DNA from: Streptomyces sp. T39
Lineage (GTDB): Bacteria > Actinomycetota > Actinomycetes > Streptomycetales > Streptomycetaceae
DNA: 35,051 nt
NCBI RefSeq assembly: GCF_008042045.1
Contig: NZ_RDBP01000039.1
Location: 30,813-65,863, forward strand
Reading direction: 5' to 3'
In this document: piece by piece, positions 8,701 to 16,514 of the stretch
How the letters are laid out: each line of letters starts with the position of its first letter
Position numbering within the stretch: position 1 is the stretch's first letter
The notes under the pieces: model-generated
The model's input: the letters and a program-made list of their open reading frames with translations, nothing else
Told to the model about the DNA's origin: nothing
Database searches by the model: none
Position numbers and translations under genes: made by a program

Positions 8701-8742
8701 GGCTCCCCGCCCTGCGGCTCGGCGGCCGCAGGGCGGGGAGCC
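8701..8742 (-). terminator. Stem-loop between ramS and ramA (attenuator/terminator)
   Basis: A perfect 18-bp stem (8701-8718 with 8725-8742, closing with GGCTCCCC/GGGGAGCC) has a 6-nt loop and lies 8 bp after the ramS stop codon. A hairpin here would let full transcription stop after the precursor gene and reduce read-through into ramAB, or protect the ramCS mRNA 3' end. The structure is seen directly. The role is inferred from the common RiPP layout in which precursor mRNA exceeds transporter mRNA. Confidence 0.8.
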
Positions 8743-8750
8743 GGCCCGGG

Positions 8751-8879
8751 TCAGTTACAGGTCGTCACGCTGAGGCTGCTGTCGCCGCAGAGCAGCAGGC
8801 TGGCGCGGCTGCCGGTCTCGACGTCGCCGATGGCCTCGTCCTTGGGGGTCTCCAGCGACTGCAGGTCGAAAAGGTTCAT
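8751..8879 (-). CDS. ramS: SapB lanthipeptide precursor (RamS)
   Basis: A 42-residue class III lanthipeptide precursor. The leader begins MNLFDLQSLETPK and contains the FDLQ-type recognition motif used by class III synthetases. The 21-residue C-terminal core contains SRASLLLC and SSLSVTTC, that is two Ser-x-x-Ser-x-x-x-Cys units, which become dehydrated and cyclised. From memory the core differs from S. coelicolor SapB only by Val for Ile before TTC. The mature surfactant is exported and helps aerial hyphae leave the aqueous surface. The ATG at 8879 overlaps the ramC stop as ATGA, and AGGAAA lies about 6 nt upstream, so translation is probably coupled. The gene is short enough to be missed by ordinary gene calling. 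Confidence 0.97.
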   Translation of the reverse strand: MNLFDLQSLETPKDEAIGDVETGSRASLLLCGDSSLSVTTCN

Positions 8880-11554
8880 GATCGTTTCCTTTCGTGTGGG
8901 GACGGTGGTGCTGTGGACGACCCCTGGGACGGGGCCGGTTCATGGGGCCGCGGAAGCGGCGGGAGGAAGGGCAGGTGGGCGGGGCGGTCTCCCCGCACTG
9001 CCGCGAGGGCCAGCAGGACGCCGGCGGTGCCGGTGGCGAGGTCCATGGAGAGGCGCATCATCTGTTCGCCGGGGAAGGCGAGATGGCCCTGGTAGGACAT
9101 CGCGTGCCAGCTGAGGCAGCCGATCTGGCGGCGTACGTCCTCGGGCGCGGTGCCCGGGCCGCCGGCATCGGTGCGTGCGAGGTGGAGCACCATGCCGGCG
9201 GCGCCGCGGAAGAGGCCGGGCTGGGCGTAGAAGGTGGCCTGGGCCGCCTGCACGATCTCGCGTCGGGCGGCGTCGAGGGCGTCGTCCCGGCGGTGGTGGA
9301 GGAAGTCGTCGATCACCATGCCGATGCCCACGCTGCCGGCGCCGAGGTAGGGCATCGTGCGCCAGCCCTCGTCCACCTGCAGCGTGCCGGAGACCCCGCG
9401 GACGCACCGGGTGAGGTCGTCGTGGAGGGCGTCGGCGGCGAGGTCGAGCAGCGCGGTGTCCCGGGTGCGTTCGTGGAGCCGCAGGTAGAGCAGGGCCCGG
9501 CCGGCTGCACCGTGCAGCAGACCGGTCCGCGGCCGTCCCGGCGCCTCACCCGTGGGCCGGGGTGCCGGGGTGCGCGGCCGGGCCGTCAGCTCGGCGCACC
9601 GCACGGCCGCCGTGTGGAGGGCGCTCTCGCCGGTGGCGGCGGCCAGGGCGTCGAGCGCGAGCCCGATTCCGGCGGTTCCGCCGTGCAGGTCGGGTGCGAG
9701 CGCCTCATGGTCCTGGGCCAGGACGAGCTCGGCCAGGTCCAGGGCGGAGGCCGTGTGCCCGAGCCGCTGGAGGGTCCACGCGATGCCGGTGAGTCCGTCG
9801 TAGAAGCCCAGCGGCGTCCCGGACTCGGGCTCGGCTGCGTACCGCAGGAGCGTGTCCTCGGCGGGCGGGCAGCGTTCCGCCCCGCTCTCGTGCAGGGCGT
9901 ACAGGACCCCCGCGGTGCCGTGGCCGAAGGACATGCCGCCGCCGGCGGTGGCGAACTGGGCGATGTCGCCCGGGAAGAAGCGGTCCTCGCGTCCGGGTGT
10001 CGCCGACGCCAGGACGGCGCGCACCATCGAGTCGCGGCTGCGCGGCCAGTCGCCCGGTTCCACGGGCGGGAAGGGGCGGCCGCCGGTGCGGTCGGCGGCG
10101 GGCGCGCCGTGGCGTGCCGGGGCGGCGCCGGGTTCGCGGGTGATCTCCCGTACCGCCTCGTCCAGGAAGCCGGGCGGCACGGGGAACTGGGCGGCCGCGA
10201 CTTGGGCCAGATGGGCGGCCTTGGCGCGGTCCACGGCGAGCAGGCTGGTGAGCGGGACGAAGAGGGCGATCCGCAGGCACGCCAGGGCGTAGCGGTCCAC
10301 GTCGGTTCCGCGCCGGTCGGCGGGGGCGACGAACGCCGGATTGGCCACCGTCTGGCGGCCGTTGCGCTCGGCCGGCTGGGCTGCCTCGAAGTCCAGGAGC
10401 ACGACGGAGGACTCGTCCTCGGACACCATGATGTTGAACAGGTGCAGGTCGTTGAAGACGATTCCGCGGGCGTGCACCGCGGCCACCGCCTGCTCGACGA
10501 GGCCGTGGATCCGCAGGGCCCAGTCGGTGTACGCGGCCAGCCGGTCCTCGGGCGGATCGGCCTCCATCAGCGGGTGCCTGCGGGCGAAGAAGGTGTTGAG
10601 CGGCCTGCCCTCCACGAATTCGAGCGCCAGGAAGTGGTGTTCGCCGACCGTGAAGGAGTCGAGGACCTCGGGCGTGCAGTCGAGCCCCGCCAGCCGCTCC
10701 AGGGCGGTGCGTTCACGGTGCAGCCGTGTGACGGCGTCGGCCCCGTCGGCGGCCAGCCCGGCGCAGGGCCGCGCCTCCTTGAGGACGACCCGCCTGCCGG
10801 TCTCGCGGTGCTTCGCCTCGTACACGCCGCCGCCGTTGGAGAAGTGCAGTGCCTTGACGATCTCGTAGGGCATGTCCTGGACGGTGACCGCGGCCCGCGC
10901 GTCGAGGTGCGGGCGCAGGAAGGGGGGCGGGGTCACCCAGTCGGGCACGCGGAAGACGGGGCCGCGCCGGTCGGGGACGAGTGTGCCGGTGCCGTCCTCC
11001 AGGGCCGGCTGCAGTGCGCCGTGCTCGTCGTAGCAGTGGCGGCGGGTGAAGCTGCCGTACCGCAGGTGCACGGGGCCCCGTCCCCAGCGCAGGTCGCTGA
11101 GGATGTACGGGCCCTGCTCGCCGTCGAGGAGACGGGCCAGGTCCGTGGCCACGCGCTCGCACTGCTCGTCGTCGGCCGGGTACACCGTGATGAACTTGCC
11201 GCTCGCGGCGCGGTCCGCGTACTTGGCGTTGCGCTGGTGCAGCAGGTACCGGCTCGGCACGAACTTGAAGGCGACGCCGTGCTGAAGGCAGTGGTCGCGG
11301 ACGGCCGCGAGGACCGTCTCCGCGTTGTCGAGCCCGGCCGAGACGTGGATCTTCCAGCCCTGCGACGGCAGCGGCCGGTCCAGGGGGCGCAGGGCGAGCC
11401 AGTCGCCCGTGCGGTGGCTGGTCCAGCCGTCGGGTACGGGGAGCGTGGCCGCGCGGTAGAGGGATCCGTCCGCTGCGCCGGCGAAGGCCAGGCGGTGCGG
11501 AGCGTCGTAGAAGTGACGGTCGGCGTCGCAGAAGACCGCGTACCCCTTGTTCAC
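8876..11554 (-). CDS. ramC: Class III lanthipeptide synthetase (RamC)
   Basis: About 892 residues. Order: N-terminal lyase-like region (1-220), Ser/Thr-kinase-like domain (about 230-480) and C-terminal LanC-like cyclase domain (about 510-890). Kinase features: a glycine-rich loop SNGGGVYEAK, Lys259 (VVLKE), the catalytic loop FNDLHLFN (Asp369, Asn374) and DFE at 388-390. LanC-like repeats include GHGTAGV, LHGGTAGIGLAL, GLLHGAAGR and RGAAGM. I do not see the zinc-binding Cys/His set of class I/II LanC, as expected for RamC-type enzymes. It phosphorylates and eliminates Ser in RamS, then forms the thioether rings. GTG at 11554 is preferred: GAGGGA lies 6 nt upstream. GTG at 11560 and 11593 are in-frame alternatives. 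First gene of the operon. Confidence 0.95.
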   Translation of the reverse strand: MNKGYAVFCDADRHFYDAPHRLAFAGAADGSLYRAATLPVPDGWTSHRTGDWLALRPLDRPLPSQGWKIHVSAGLDNAETVLAAVRDHCLQHGVAFKFVPSRYLLHQRNAKYADRAASGKFITVYPADDEQCERVATDLARLLDGEQGPYILSDLRWGRGPVHLRYGSFTRRHCYDEHGALQPALEDGTGTLVPDRRGPVFRVPDWVTPPPFLRPHLDARAAVTVQDMPYEIVKALHFSNGGGVYEAKHRETGRRVVLKEARPCAGLAADGADAVTRLHRERTALERLAGLDCTPEVLDSFTVGEHHFLALEFVEGRPLNTFFARRHPLMEADPPEDRLAAYTDWALRIHGLVEQAVAAVHARGIVFNDLHLFNIMVSEDESSVVLLDFEAAQPAERNGRQTVANPAFVAPADRRGTDVDRYALACLRIALFVPLTSLLAVDRAKAAHLAQVAAAQFPVPPGFLDEAVREITREPGAAPARHGAPAADRTGGRPFPPVEPGDWPRSRDSMVRAVLASATPGREDRFFPGDIAQFATAGGGMSFGHGTAGVLYALHESGAERCPPAEDTLLRYAAEPESGTPLGFYDGLTGIAWTLQRLGHTASALDLAELVLAQDHEALAPDLHGGTAGIGLALDALAAATGESALHTAAVRCAELTARPRTPAPRPTGEAPGRPRTGLLHGAAGRALLYLRLHERTRDTALLDLAADALHDDLTRCVRGVSGTLQVDEGWRTMPYLGAGSVGIGMVIDDFLHHRRDDALDAARREIVQAAQATFYAQPGLFRGAAGMVLHLARTDAGGPGTAPEDVRRQIGCLSWHAMSYQGHLAFPGEQMMRLSMDLATGTAGVLLALAAVRGDRPAHLPFLPPLPRPHEPAPSQGSSTAPPSPHERKRS

Positions 11555-11818
11555 ACGCACTCCCTCGGTCGGTGACGGGGACGACGTTGTCACGGCGGGT
11601 GCGGGCCGGGACAGTCGCCGCTGTCACGTTCCGTACGTGCGCTACGCACAGGTAACCGGGAGCGCGGTGCTGTGCGCCGGGCTCGGGGGACGGCCTCGGA
11701 CGCCGAGGTCCTCACTCCCCCACCCATGACACCGGTGGCACCGGGGACCCCGGCAGCGGTGTCAGTGGGCTGCCGTATCCTTCCCGCCACCGCACACCAC
11801 CCCGAAGGATCAGAAGAG
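11555..11818. promoter_or_regulatory. Divergent promoter region of ramC and the DUF4246 gene
   Basis: The ramC promoter and RamR-binding sites must lie here. Visible elements are the inverted repeat GACAG-N6-CTGTC (11610-11625), the palindrome CCGGGGACCCCGG (11741-11753) and a TATCCT box at 11776-11781, plausible as the -10 of the plus-strand gene. I cannot assign RamR sites with confidence. Confidence 0.4.
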
Positions 11819-13327
11819 TTGACCGGCCTGCCCGTTTTCCCGTTGCCCTTTCGCGCCTCCCGTTCCGTGTCGTTCGCGGCGCCCCGAACGCTGAGGGAAC
11901 TGCAGATGATGCAGTGCAGCTCTCATCTGCGGTCGAAGGCGGGGTGGTTCGAGAAGAGGAACGACGCCGGCATCGTCGCCCGGTGGACGCACGAAGCGCT
12001 CGCCCAGGGCCTCACCGAAGCGCAGGTGCGGTACGTCCTCGACGAACTCGCGCACTACGCCGCGCTGCGGGACGGTGGGACCGGCATCGAGGTCTCCGCC
12101 GTCGACGGGGTGTGGCAGTCGGACACACTCGTCGACGACACGCTCAGGTCCCGGCTGCGCGAAGCGGTCCGGGTTCTGGAGCAGGTCCCCGAAGGGGAAC
12201 GGGACTGGCATCCCGGATCCGGCGGCCAGGTGCTGGATCTGGTCCATCCTTCACTGTTCTGCCTGGTCAGGGAGGTGAGCGGCGCGCCCGACGCCGCCTG
12301 GCGGAACCCGGCGGACCGCTACTCGGCGTACGAGTTCTCGGAGAGGTTCCAGTGGCTGCCCACGGACGTCGACGTCCTGGACGACGGCGGTGTCGTCTTC
12401 CGGTCGTACGTCAACAACGTCCACCCCGAGACTCATCGCGAACTGGCCTCCGTCCTGCCGGACGTGTTCGCCCGCGTGCGCCCGCTGCTGGAGAAGGTGC
12501 TCACCGATCTGCGCCATCCGCGGCCGCCGCGGATCGAGGCCGATCCGTACGGGTGGTACGACTCGGAGCCGGAGTATCCCGAGAAATCCTCCGACGGTGA
12601 CGCCGAGGCCCACGCGGAAGCCGTCCGTGCCTGGGAGGAAGCCCAGGACGACTGGTGGGAGAACCGCCGTCCGGTCGTCCCGGACGCACCGGCCTTCACT
12701 CCGCCCGCGCTGCCGGACGAGTCCGCACGCGTCGATCTGCGCGGCCGTCGCCTCCAGGTCATCGTCAAGCTCGCCAGTATCCATCTCACCCCGGAGAAGC
12801 CCGAGTACGCAGGCGGTTCCTGGCACGTCGAAGGCATGTTGAACGAGCGGATCGTCTCGACCGGCATCTACTACTGGGACAGCGAGAACATCACCGAGAG
12901 CCGGCTGAGTTTCCGGGCGGCACTCGACGACCCGGACTACGAACAGAACGACGACAACGGTCTGCGGGAGGTCTACGGCCTGGAGGACGAGGACGCACTG
13001 AACCAGGTACTGGGATCCGCCTCGACCCCGGCGGGCCGCTGCCTGGCGTTCCCGAACATCCTGCAACACCGCGTCGGCCCGTTCCGCCTCGCGGACGCCA
13101 CTCGCCCGGGGCATCGGAAGATCCTCGCGTTCTTCCTGGTCGACCCGTCGCAGACGATCGTCTCGACGTCCGACGTGCCACCGCAGCAGCCGTGGTCGGC
13201 CACCTCGACCATGACGCTGGAGCAGGCCGAGGCGTTTCGCGAACAGCTCATGCAGGAGCGGAAGTTCTTCGTCGACGAGCACAACGAGCAGCTCTACGAA
13301 CGCGAATTCTCGCTCTGCGAGCACTGA
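11819..13327 (+). CDS. DUF4246 family protein, probable Fe(II)/2OG-oxygenase-like
   Basis: About 502 residues. The start is taken as TTG at 11819, because GAAGGA lies 8 nt upstream and the conserved text LPVFPLPFRASRSVSF begins immediately; the frame itself is open further upstream. Hallmarks of the family are VIVKLASIHLTPEKPEY, GGSWHVEGMLNERI and YYWDSENITES, then ILQHRVGPFRL and HRKILAFFLVDP. The HxE in WHVEG, the later His in LQHRV and the Arg in GHRK resemble the metal and 2-oxoglutarate ligands of a double-stranded beta-helix dioxygenase; that activity is inference. DUF4246 is best known in fungi and some actinobacteria. The gene is divergent from ramC but not evidently part of the SapB system. 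Confidence 0.88.
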   Translation: MTGLPVFPLPFRASRSVSFAAPRTLRELQMMQCSSHLRSKAGWFEKRNDAGIVARWTHEALAQGLTEAQVRYVLDELAHYAALRDGGTGIEVSAVDGVWQSDTLVDDTLRSRLREAVRVLEQVPEGERDWHPGSGGQVLDLVHPSLFCLVREVSGAPDAAWRNPADRYSAYEFSERFQWLPTDVDVLDDGGVVFRSYVNNVHPETHRELASVLPDVFARVRPLLEKVLTDLRHPRPPRIEADPYGWYDSEPEYPEKSSDGDAEAHAEAVRAWEEAQDDWWENRRPVVPDAPAFTPPALPDESARVDLRGRRLQVIVKLASIHLTPEKPEYAGGSWHVEGMLNERIVSTGIYYWDSENITESRLSFRAALDDPDYEQNDDNGLREVYGLEDEDALNQVLGSASTPAGRCLAFPNILQHRVGPFRLADATRPGHRKILAFFLVDPSQTIVSTSDVPPQQPWSATSTMTLEQAEAFREQLMQERKFFVDEHNEQLYEREFSLCEH

Positions 13328-13381
13328 GCCAACGACGCGGCGAGCCGGGCACCGCGTGTGCCTCCGTGGCGCCCCGTCGCG

Positions 13382-13907
13382 GTGCGGAACGTGCTGGTCC
13401 GCAAGGTGACCGCGCTCGCGGTGGTGGTCCTGGGCAGCGCGAGAGCCCGAGGCGACCGATCCGGTCGCCGACCGTACGGGAGAGGACTGCGGACGCAACC
13501 AGGCGTGGGACGTGTGGTTCCTGGCCGGTTCGTTCGGTACGAAGGTCAGCCGCACCTGCACGGTTCCCGGCGGCCTGCCAATCGCGTTCCCCGTGGTGAA
13601 CCGGCTCGCGCCCGCACGGGACTGCGCGGCGTTCCTGCGGACGGCCGAGGGGTCGGTGTTCCTGGACGGTGAACCGGTCGCGGCGGACACCTGCCCGGCG
13701 GAGGCACTCGCGGTGGAGGGCAGCGCGGGCAACGCCGTGACCGGCGAGGACGCAACGATGCTGACGGAAGGCCGCGGGATGCGGGTGCAGTTGCCCCCGC
13801 TGAAGCCCGGACGGCATGCGCTGAAGATCCGCGGTCGGTCCGCCGACTTCTCCCTCGCCGTGGATTACACCCTCCGTGTCGGCGACACGGCGGGCAGGCA
13901 CACCTGA
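13382..13907 (+). pseudogene. Frameshifted small secreted protein gene
   Basis: A signal-peptide-like start (VRNVLVRKVTALAVVVLGSA, from GTG 13382) lies in one frame. The mature part lies in a second frame and reads EPEATDP...GEDCGRNQAWDVWFLAGSFG from about 13443 to the stop at 13907. The two halves join naturally if one extra base (or a two-base loss) near 13436-13445 is corrected. The mature domain, with C-G-x-N-Q, VWFLAG and a paired Cys (RTCTVPGG), resembles a family of small exported Streptomyces proteins of unknown function. A gene finder would call only 13512-13907 with a GTG start, lacking the export signal. It could be a true pseudogene or a sequencing indel. Confidence 0.7.
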
Positions 13908-13932
13908 CCCGCCCCGGCGCCGGGGACGGCAC

Positions 13933-14469
13933 TCAGGGGCGGGGGTCCAGCACCTCCAGGGCGCCGGTCTCGGTGTCGTAGCTGCGCAGCGTGGTGAGCC
14001 GGGCCGACAGCGGCGGTGCCGGCAGGAGTTCGGGGACCCGCCGTCCGGAGAAGGCACCGGGCCGCCGGGTCCGGCCGAGGGTGATGTGCGGGCTCCAGCG
14101 TCCGGGCTCGTGGAAGGGGTTGAGGGTCTCGGGCGGACTGTCCGAGGCCACCGCCTCCCACGCCCGGCGGTGCAGACGGGCCAGCGCGGGGTCGCGGTCC
14201 AGCGCCCAGGCCAGCACCGAGGTGGGCCGCTCGAATCGGACCACGCCGGTGAAGTGCACCGGCAGCGGCAGGGCGGCGGCCACCTCGGCGAGCTCCCAGC
14301 GGATCGGGGCGGTCAGCTCCGGGCAGGCGGCCAGGGTGAGGTGCGGGCTGTTCGTCGGGGAGCGGTGGCGCGCCTGGCTGGGCAGCCCGGCGTCCGCCAG
14401 CCGCCGCCAGGCCTCCCGGACCGCCAGATCCGCCGCCTCGTCCAACAGAAGCTCCACCGTGCGCACCAC
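13933..14469 (-). CDS. 2'-5' RNA ligase/2H phosphoesterase family protein
   Basis: 178 residues, a cytoplasmic 2H phosphoesterase (LigT/ThpR-like). The two catalytic HxT motifs are visible as SPHLTL (about residues 42-47) and SPHITL (about 125-130), each in its own half, as the pseudo-symmetric fold requires. Family members hydrolyse 2',3'-cyclic phosphates or 2'-5' RNA linkages; the cellular substrate here is unknown. The start is GTG 14469, with a weak GTAGG ahead of it. The gene is convergent with the frameshifted secreted-protein gene (25 bp apart, with the palindrome CCCCGGCGCCGGGG at 13912-13925 between them) and divergent from the lipoprotein gene. Confidence 0.9.
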   Translation of the reverse strand: MVRTVELLLDEAADLAVREAWRRLADAGLPSQARHRSPTNSPHLTLAACPELTAPIRWELAEVAAALPLPVHFTGVVRFERPTSVLAWALDRDPALARLHRRAWEAVASDSPPETLNPFHEPGRWSPHITLGRTRRPGAFSGRRVPELLPAPPLSARLTTLRSYDTETGALEVLDPRP

Positions 14470-14670
14470 GGCAGCCTACCGGCGGTCTCCCGCGCCACCG
14501 CGTCCCGCCGGGCGGGGCCGTCCGGCACCGCGCAAGGGCCTGCGGTCTGCTGCGGTCGCGGGCCTCGACGCTCCGGTGCGGCAGCCGGGCGCGCCCAGCC
14601 GCCGCAGCGCTCGGAGGTGTCCCAGGACCGGCGGCCGGTGCGAGGTCCCGGAACGGGCCCCGGTCCGGGC

Positions 14671-14707
14671 TGAAGGCGGGCCGGTCACCGTCACTACTCT
14701 TTCCGTC
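14671..14707 (+). promoter_or_regulatory. Probable leaderless promoter of the lipoprotein gene
   Basis: A TACTCT box at 14695-14700 ends 7 bp before the ATG at 14708, and TGAAGG (14671-14676) lies 18 bp upstream of it. No ribosome-binding site precedes the ATG. This geometry fits a leaderless transcript starting at or beside the A of the start codon. Confidence 0.45.
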
Positions 14708-15346
14708 ATGCGCATGAAGATGATCGCGGCGGCCGGGTTCCTGGGACTGCTGCTCACAGGCTGCGGGGCGGGCTCGGACGACGACTCCGCGCCGAAGCCC
14801 GCCTTTCCGGAGCTGCCCCAGAAGATCGTGAAGCCCGTACCGGAACCCACGGGGGCACCGCACCCGTCACCGCTGCCCGGTGCCGCCTTCCACGAGAGGG
14901 TCGCCCACGGATTGCGCGAGAAGGTCATCGACATGGTCAACACGGACGGGGCGACGACCGCCCGCTGTCCCGGGTCCCTGAAGGAGAAGGACGGCGCCCA
15001 GGCGGTGTGCGTGAGCACCTGGGAGGGCCTGAGGATCGAATGGGACATCCTCGTGTACCGGTTGCCGGATCCCCCGAACGACCTGAAGTGGGGCGCCGAA
15101 CCTCGCATGGCGATCCTCACGCGGGACGGTGCCGCCAACGCCGTCTACGGCTACTACGTGCCCGACCTCGTACGCTGCAACAACATTCCCGAGGCCGTTC
15201 TCGTCCCCGTCGAGCGGGAGATGAAGGAGTACACCTGCCAGACGGTGACGGACGGCAGAGCGGGCAAGCCCATGCCGGTGCGCGTCGGCCTGGGCGGCCC
15301 CTACTTCCGTTGCCGGGGACGGACGGAGGTCCATGCCTGCGGCTGA
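14708..15346 (+). CDS. Lipoprotein with DUF4333-like domain
   Basis: 212 residues. The signal peptide ends in a lipobox, LLLTGC, with the lipidated Cys at residue 19, so it is anchored on the outer face of the membrane. A Pro/Ser-rich linker (about 25-60) precedes a small domain with the pattern CP-x-x-L...G-x-x-x-VC, resembling DUF4333, and two further Cys pairs later. The function is unknown. The ATG at 14708 is chosen from the lipobox distance; the frame is open far upstream but non-coding in character. It converges with the AraC-type gene, with a 63-bp tandem repeat in between. Confidence 0.82.
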   Translation: MRMKMIAAAGFLGLLLTGCGAGSDDDSAPKPAFPELPQKIVKPVPEPTGAPHPSPLPGAAFHERVAHGLREKVIDMVNTDGATTARCPGSLKEKDGAQAVCVSTWEGLRIEWDILVYRLPDPPNDLKWGAEPRMAILTRDGAANAVYGYYVPDLVRCNNIPEAVLVPVEREMKEYTCQTVTDGRAGKPMPVRVGLGGPYFRCRGRTEVHACG

Positions 15347-15347
15347 A

Positions 15348-15494
15348 CCGCCGCGGCGCGGAACGTGCCGGGTTCCAGCCTTGGTCGTGCGGAACGTGCC
15401 GGAACTCAGGCCGCCGCGGCGCGGAACGTGCCGGGTTCCAGCCTTGGTCGTGCGGAACGTGCCGGAACTCAGGCCGCCGCGGCGCGGAACGTGC
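15348..15494. repeat. 63-bp tandem repeat after the AraC-type gene
   Basis: Two identical 63-bp copies (15348-15410 and 15411-15473) are followed by a 21-bp partial third copy (15474-15494). The partial copy is the 3' coding end of the AraC-type gene (encoding TFRAAAA), and each full unit repeats that end, including the stop codon. The array fills the space between two convergent genes, so it looks like slippage of the gene terminus. Confidence 0.92.
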
Positions 15495-16401
15495 TCGGGC
15501 TCAGGCCCTTGTGGCGTTTGAACGCGGCGCTGAAGCCGAACGCGTCGGCGTAGCCGACGGACCTTCCGATCTGGGCGATGCTGAGGTCGGTGTCGGTCAG
15601 GAGCGCCTCGGCCTCGTCCATGCGGCATTCGGTGAGGTAGGCGAGGGGCGGGCGGCCCATCAGTTTGGTGAAGCGCTTGGCGAACAGCGCCCGGGAGACG
15701 CCCGCTCGCGTGGCCAGCGACTCCACCGTCCAGGCCTCGGCGGGCCGGTCGTGGAAGGCCTGCAGGGCGGGGGCGAGGACGGGGTCGGCGAGGCCCCGGT
15801 ACCAGCTGGGCGCGTCGGCGCCCGCCCGGTCGAACCAGGTGCGCAGCGTGCACACCAGGGCCCAGTCGAGGAGCCGGTCCATCAGCGCCTGCGAACCGGC
15901 CGAGAATCGGGCGGCGTCGGCCGCGGCCGTCTCCAGCCAGGCACAGACCTCGACGTCCTCCTTGAGCACCAGGACCGGCGGCAGGGCGCGCAGGAGACGC
16001 TCGTGGCGGCGGCCCGAAGCGCGGTAGGCGCCCACGATCAGCGCGGTCGCCGCCTCCTTCGAGTCGGTGCCCCAGGTGATACCGGCGAGCTCCTCGGCCG
16101 TGCACCCGGCGTCCGGGGTGAAGCAGGCGATCTCGTAGGCGGCATGGGAGCCGTGGACGCTGGAGGGGTGGTCCGCCAGATGGAACGGTGCGGAACCGCG
16201 CACGATGGCCGTGTCGCCCACGCCGACCGCTCGCTCGGTGCCCTCGGGCAGCAGCAGGGTGCCGCCGCCGCGCAGCACGCTGATCATGGTGAGCGGTGCG
16301 TCGTCGGCGAAGCGGATGGTCCAGGGCGCGGTCAGCACGGCGTGGCTGACGACGGAGCCCTCGGCCCGGATGCCGCTCAGGAGCGAACTCAGAGGATCCA
16401 C
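15469..16401 (-). CDS. AraC family transcriptional regulator with cupin-type sensor domain
   Basis: 310 residues. The N-terminal half is an AraC-binding/cupin_6-like sensor domain (about 1-190), recognisable by LLSGIRAEGSVVSHAVLTAPW. The C-terminal half (about 205-308) has two helix-turn-helices, including ESLATRAGVSRALFAKRFTKLMGRPP and SIAQIGRSVGYADAFGFSAAFKRHKGLSP (given here in part). The start is GTG 16401. It is divergent from a flavodoxin-fold oxidoreductase over about 110 bp that contains an inverted repeat, so it probably regulates that gene and itself. The last codons and stop belong to a tandemly repeated 63-bp unit. Confidence 0.93.
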   Translation of the reverse strand: MDPLSSLLSGIRAEGSVVSHAVLTAPWTIRFADDAPLTMISVLRGGGTLLLPEGTERAVGVGDTAIVRGSAPFHLADHPSSVHGSHAAYEIACFTPDAGCTAEELAGITWGTDSKEAATALIVGAYRASGRRHERLLRALPPVLVLKEDVEVCAWLETAAADAARFSAGSQALMDRLLDWALVCTLRTWFDRAGADAPSWYRGLADPVLAPALQAFHDRPAEAWTVESLATRAGVSRALFAKRFTKLMGRPPLAYLTECRMDEAEALLTDTDLSIAQIGRSVGYADAFGFSAAFKRHKGLSPSTFRAAAA

Positions 16402-16410
16402 GGGTCACAT

Positions 16411-16460
16411 CGTAGACGATCTCCTATGTTCGGGAGCGTTTCTCCCATGGATCATCTACG
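16411..16460. promoter_or_regulatory. Candidate operator in the AraC/oxidoreductase divergent region
   Basis: CGTAGACGATC at 16411-16421 is mirrored by GGATCATCTACG at 16449-16460 (one mismatch in the core arm). Inside lies a second pair, CTCC (16421-16424) and GGAG (16433-16436). It is centred between the two divergent starts, which suits binding by a dimeric regulator. The sequence symmetry is seen; the regulator assignment is inferred. Confidence 0.5.
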
Positions 16461-16514
16461 CCACCGCGGCTGTACTGGATCCATCGCACCGACCGACACC
16501 AGCCGGGAGACACC

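Noticed and set aside
8894..11575. 893-codon open frame on the plus strand opposite ramC
   Set aside because: It is the antisense shadow of a GC-rich gene: Gly/Val/Glu/Arg-rich with no domain, while the opposite strand encodes an unmistakable synthetase.
15348..15494. Possible CRISPR-like array
   Set aside because: The units are directly abutting 63-bp copies without spacers and derive from the adjacent gene's 3' end.
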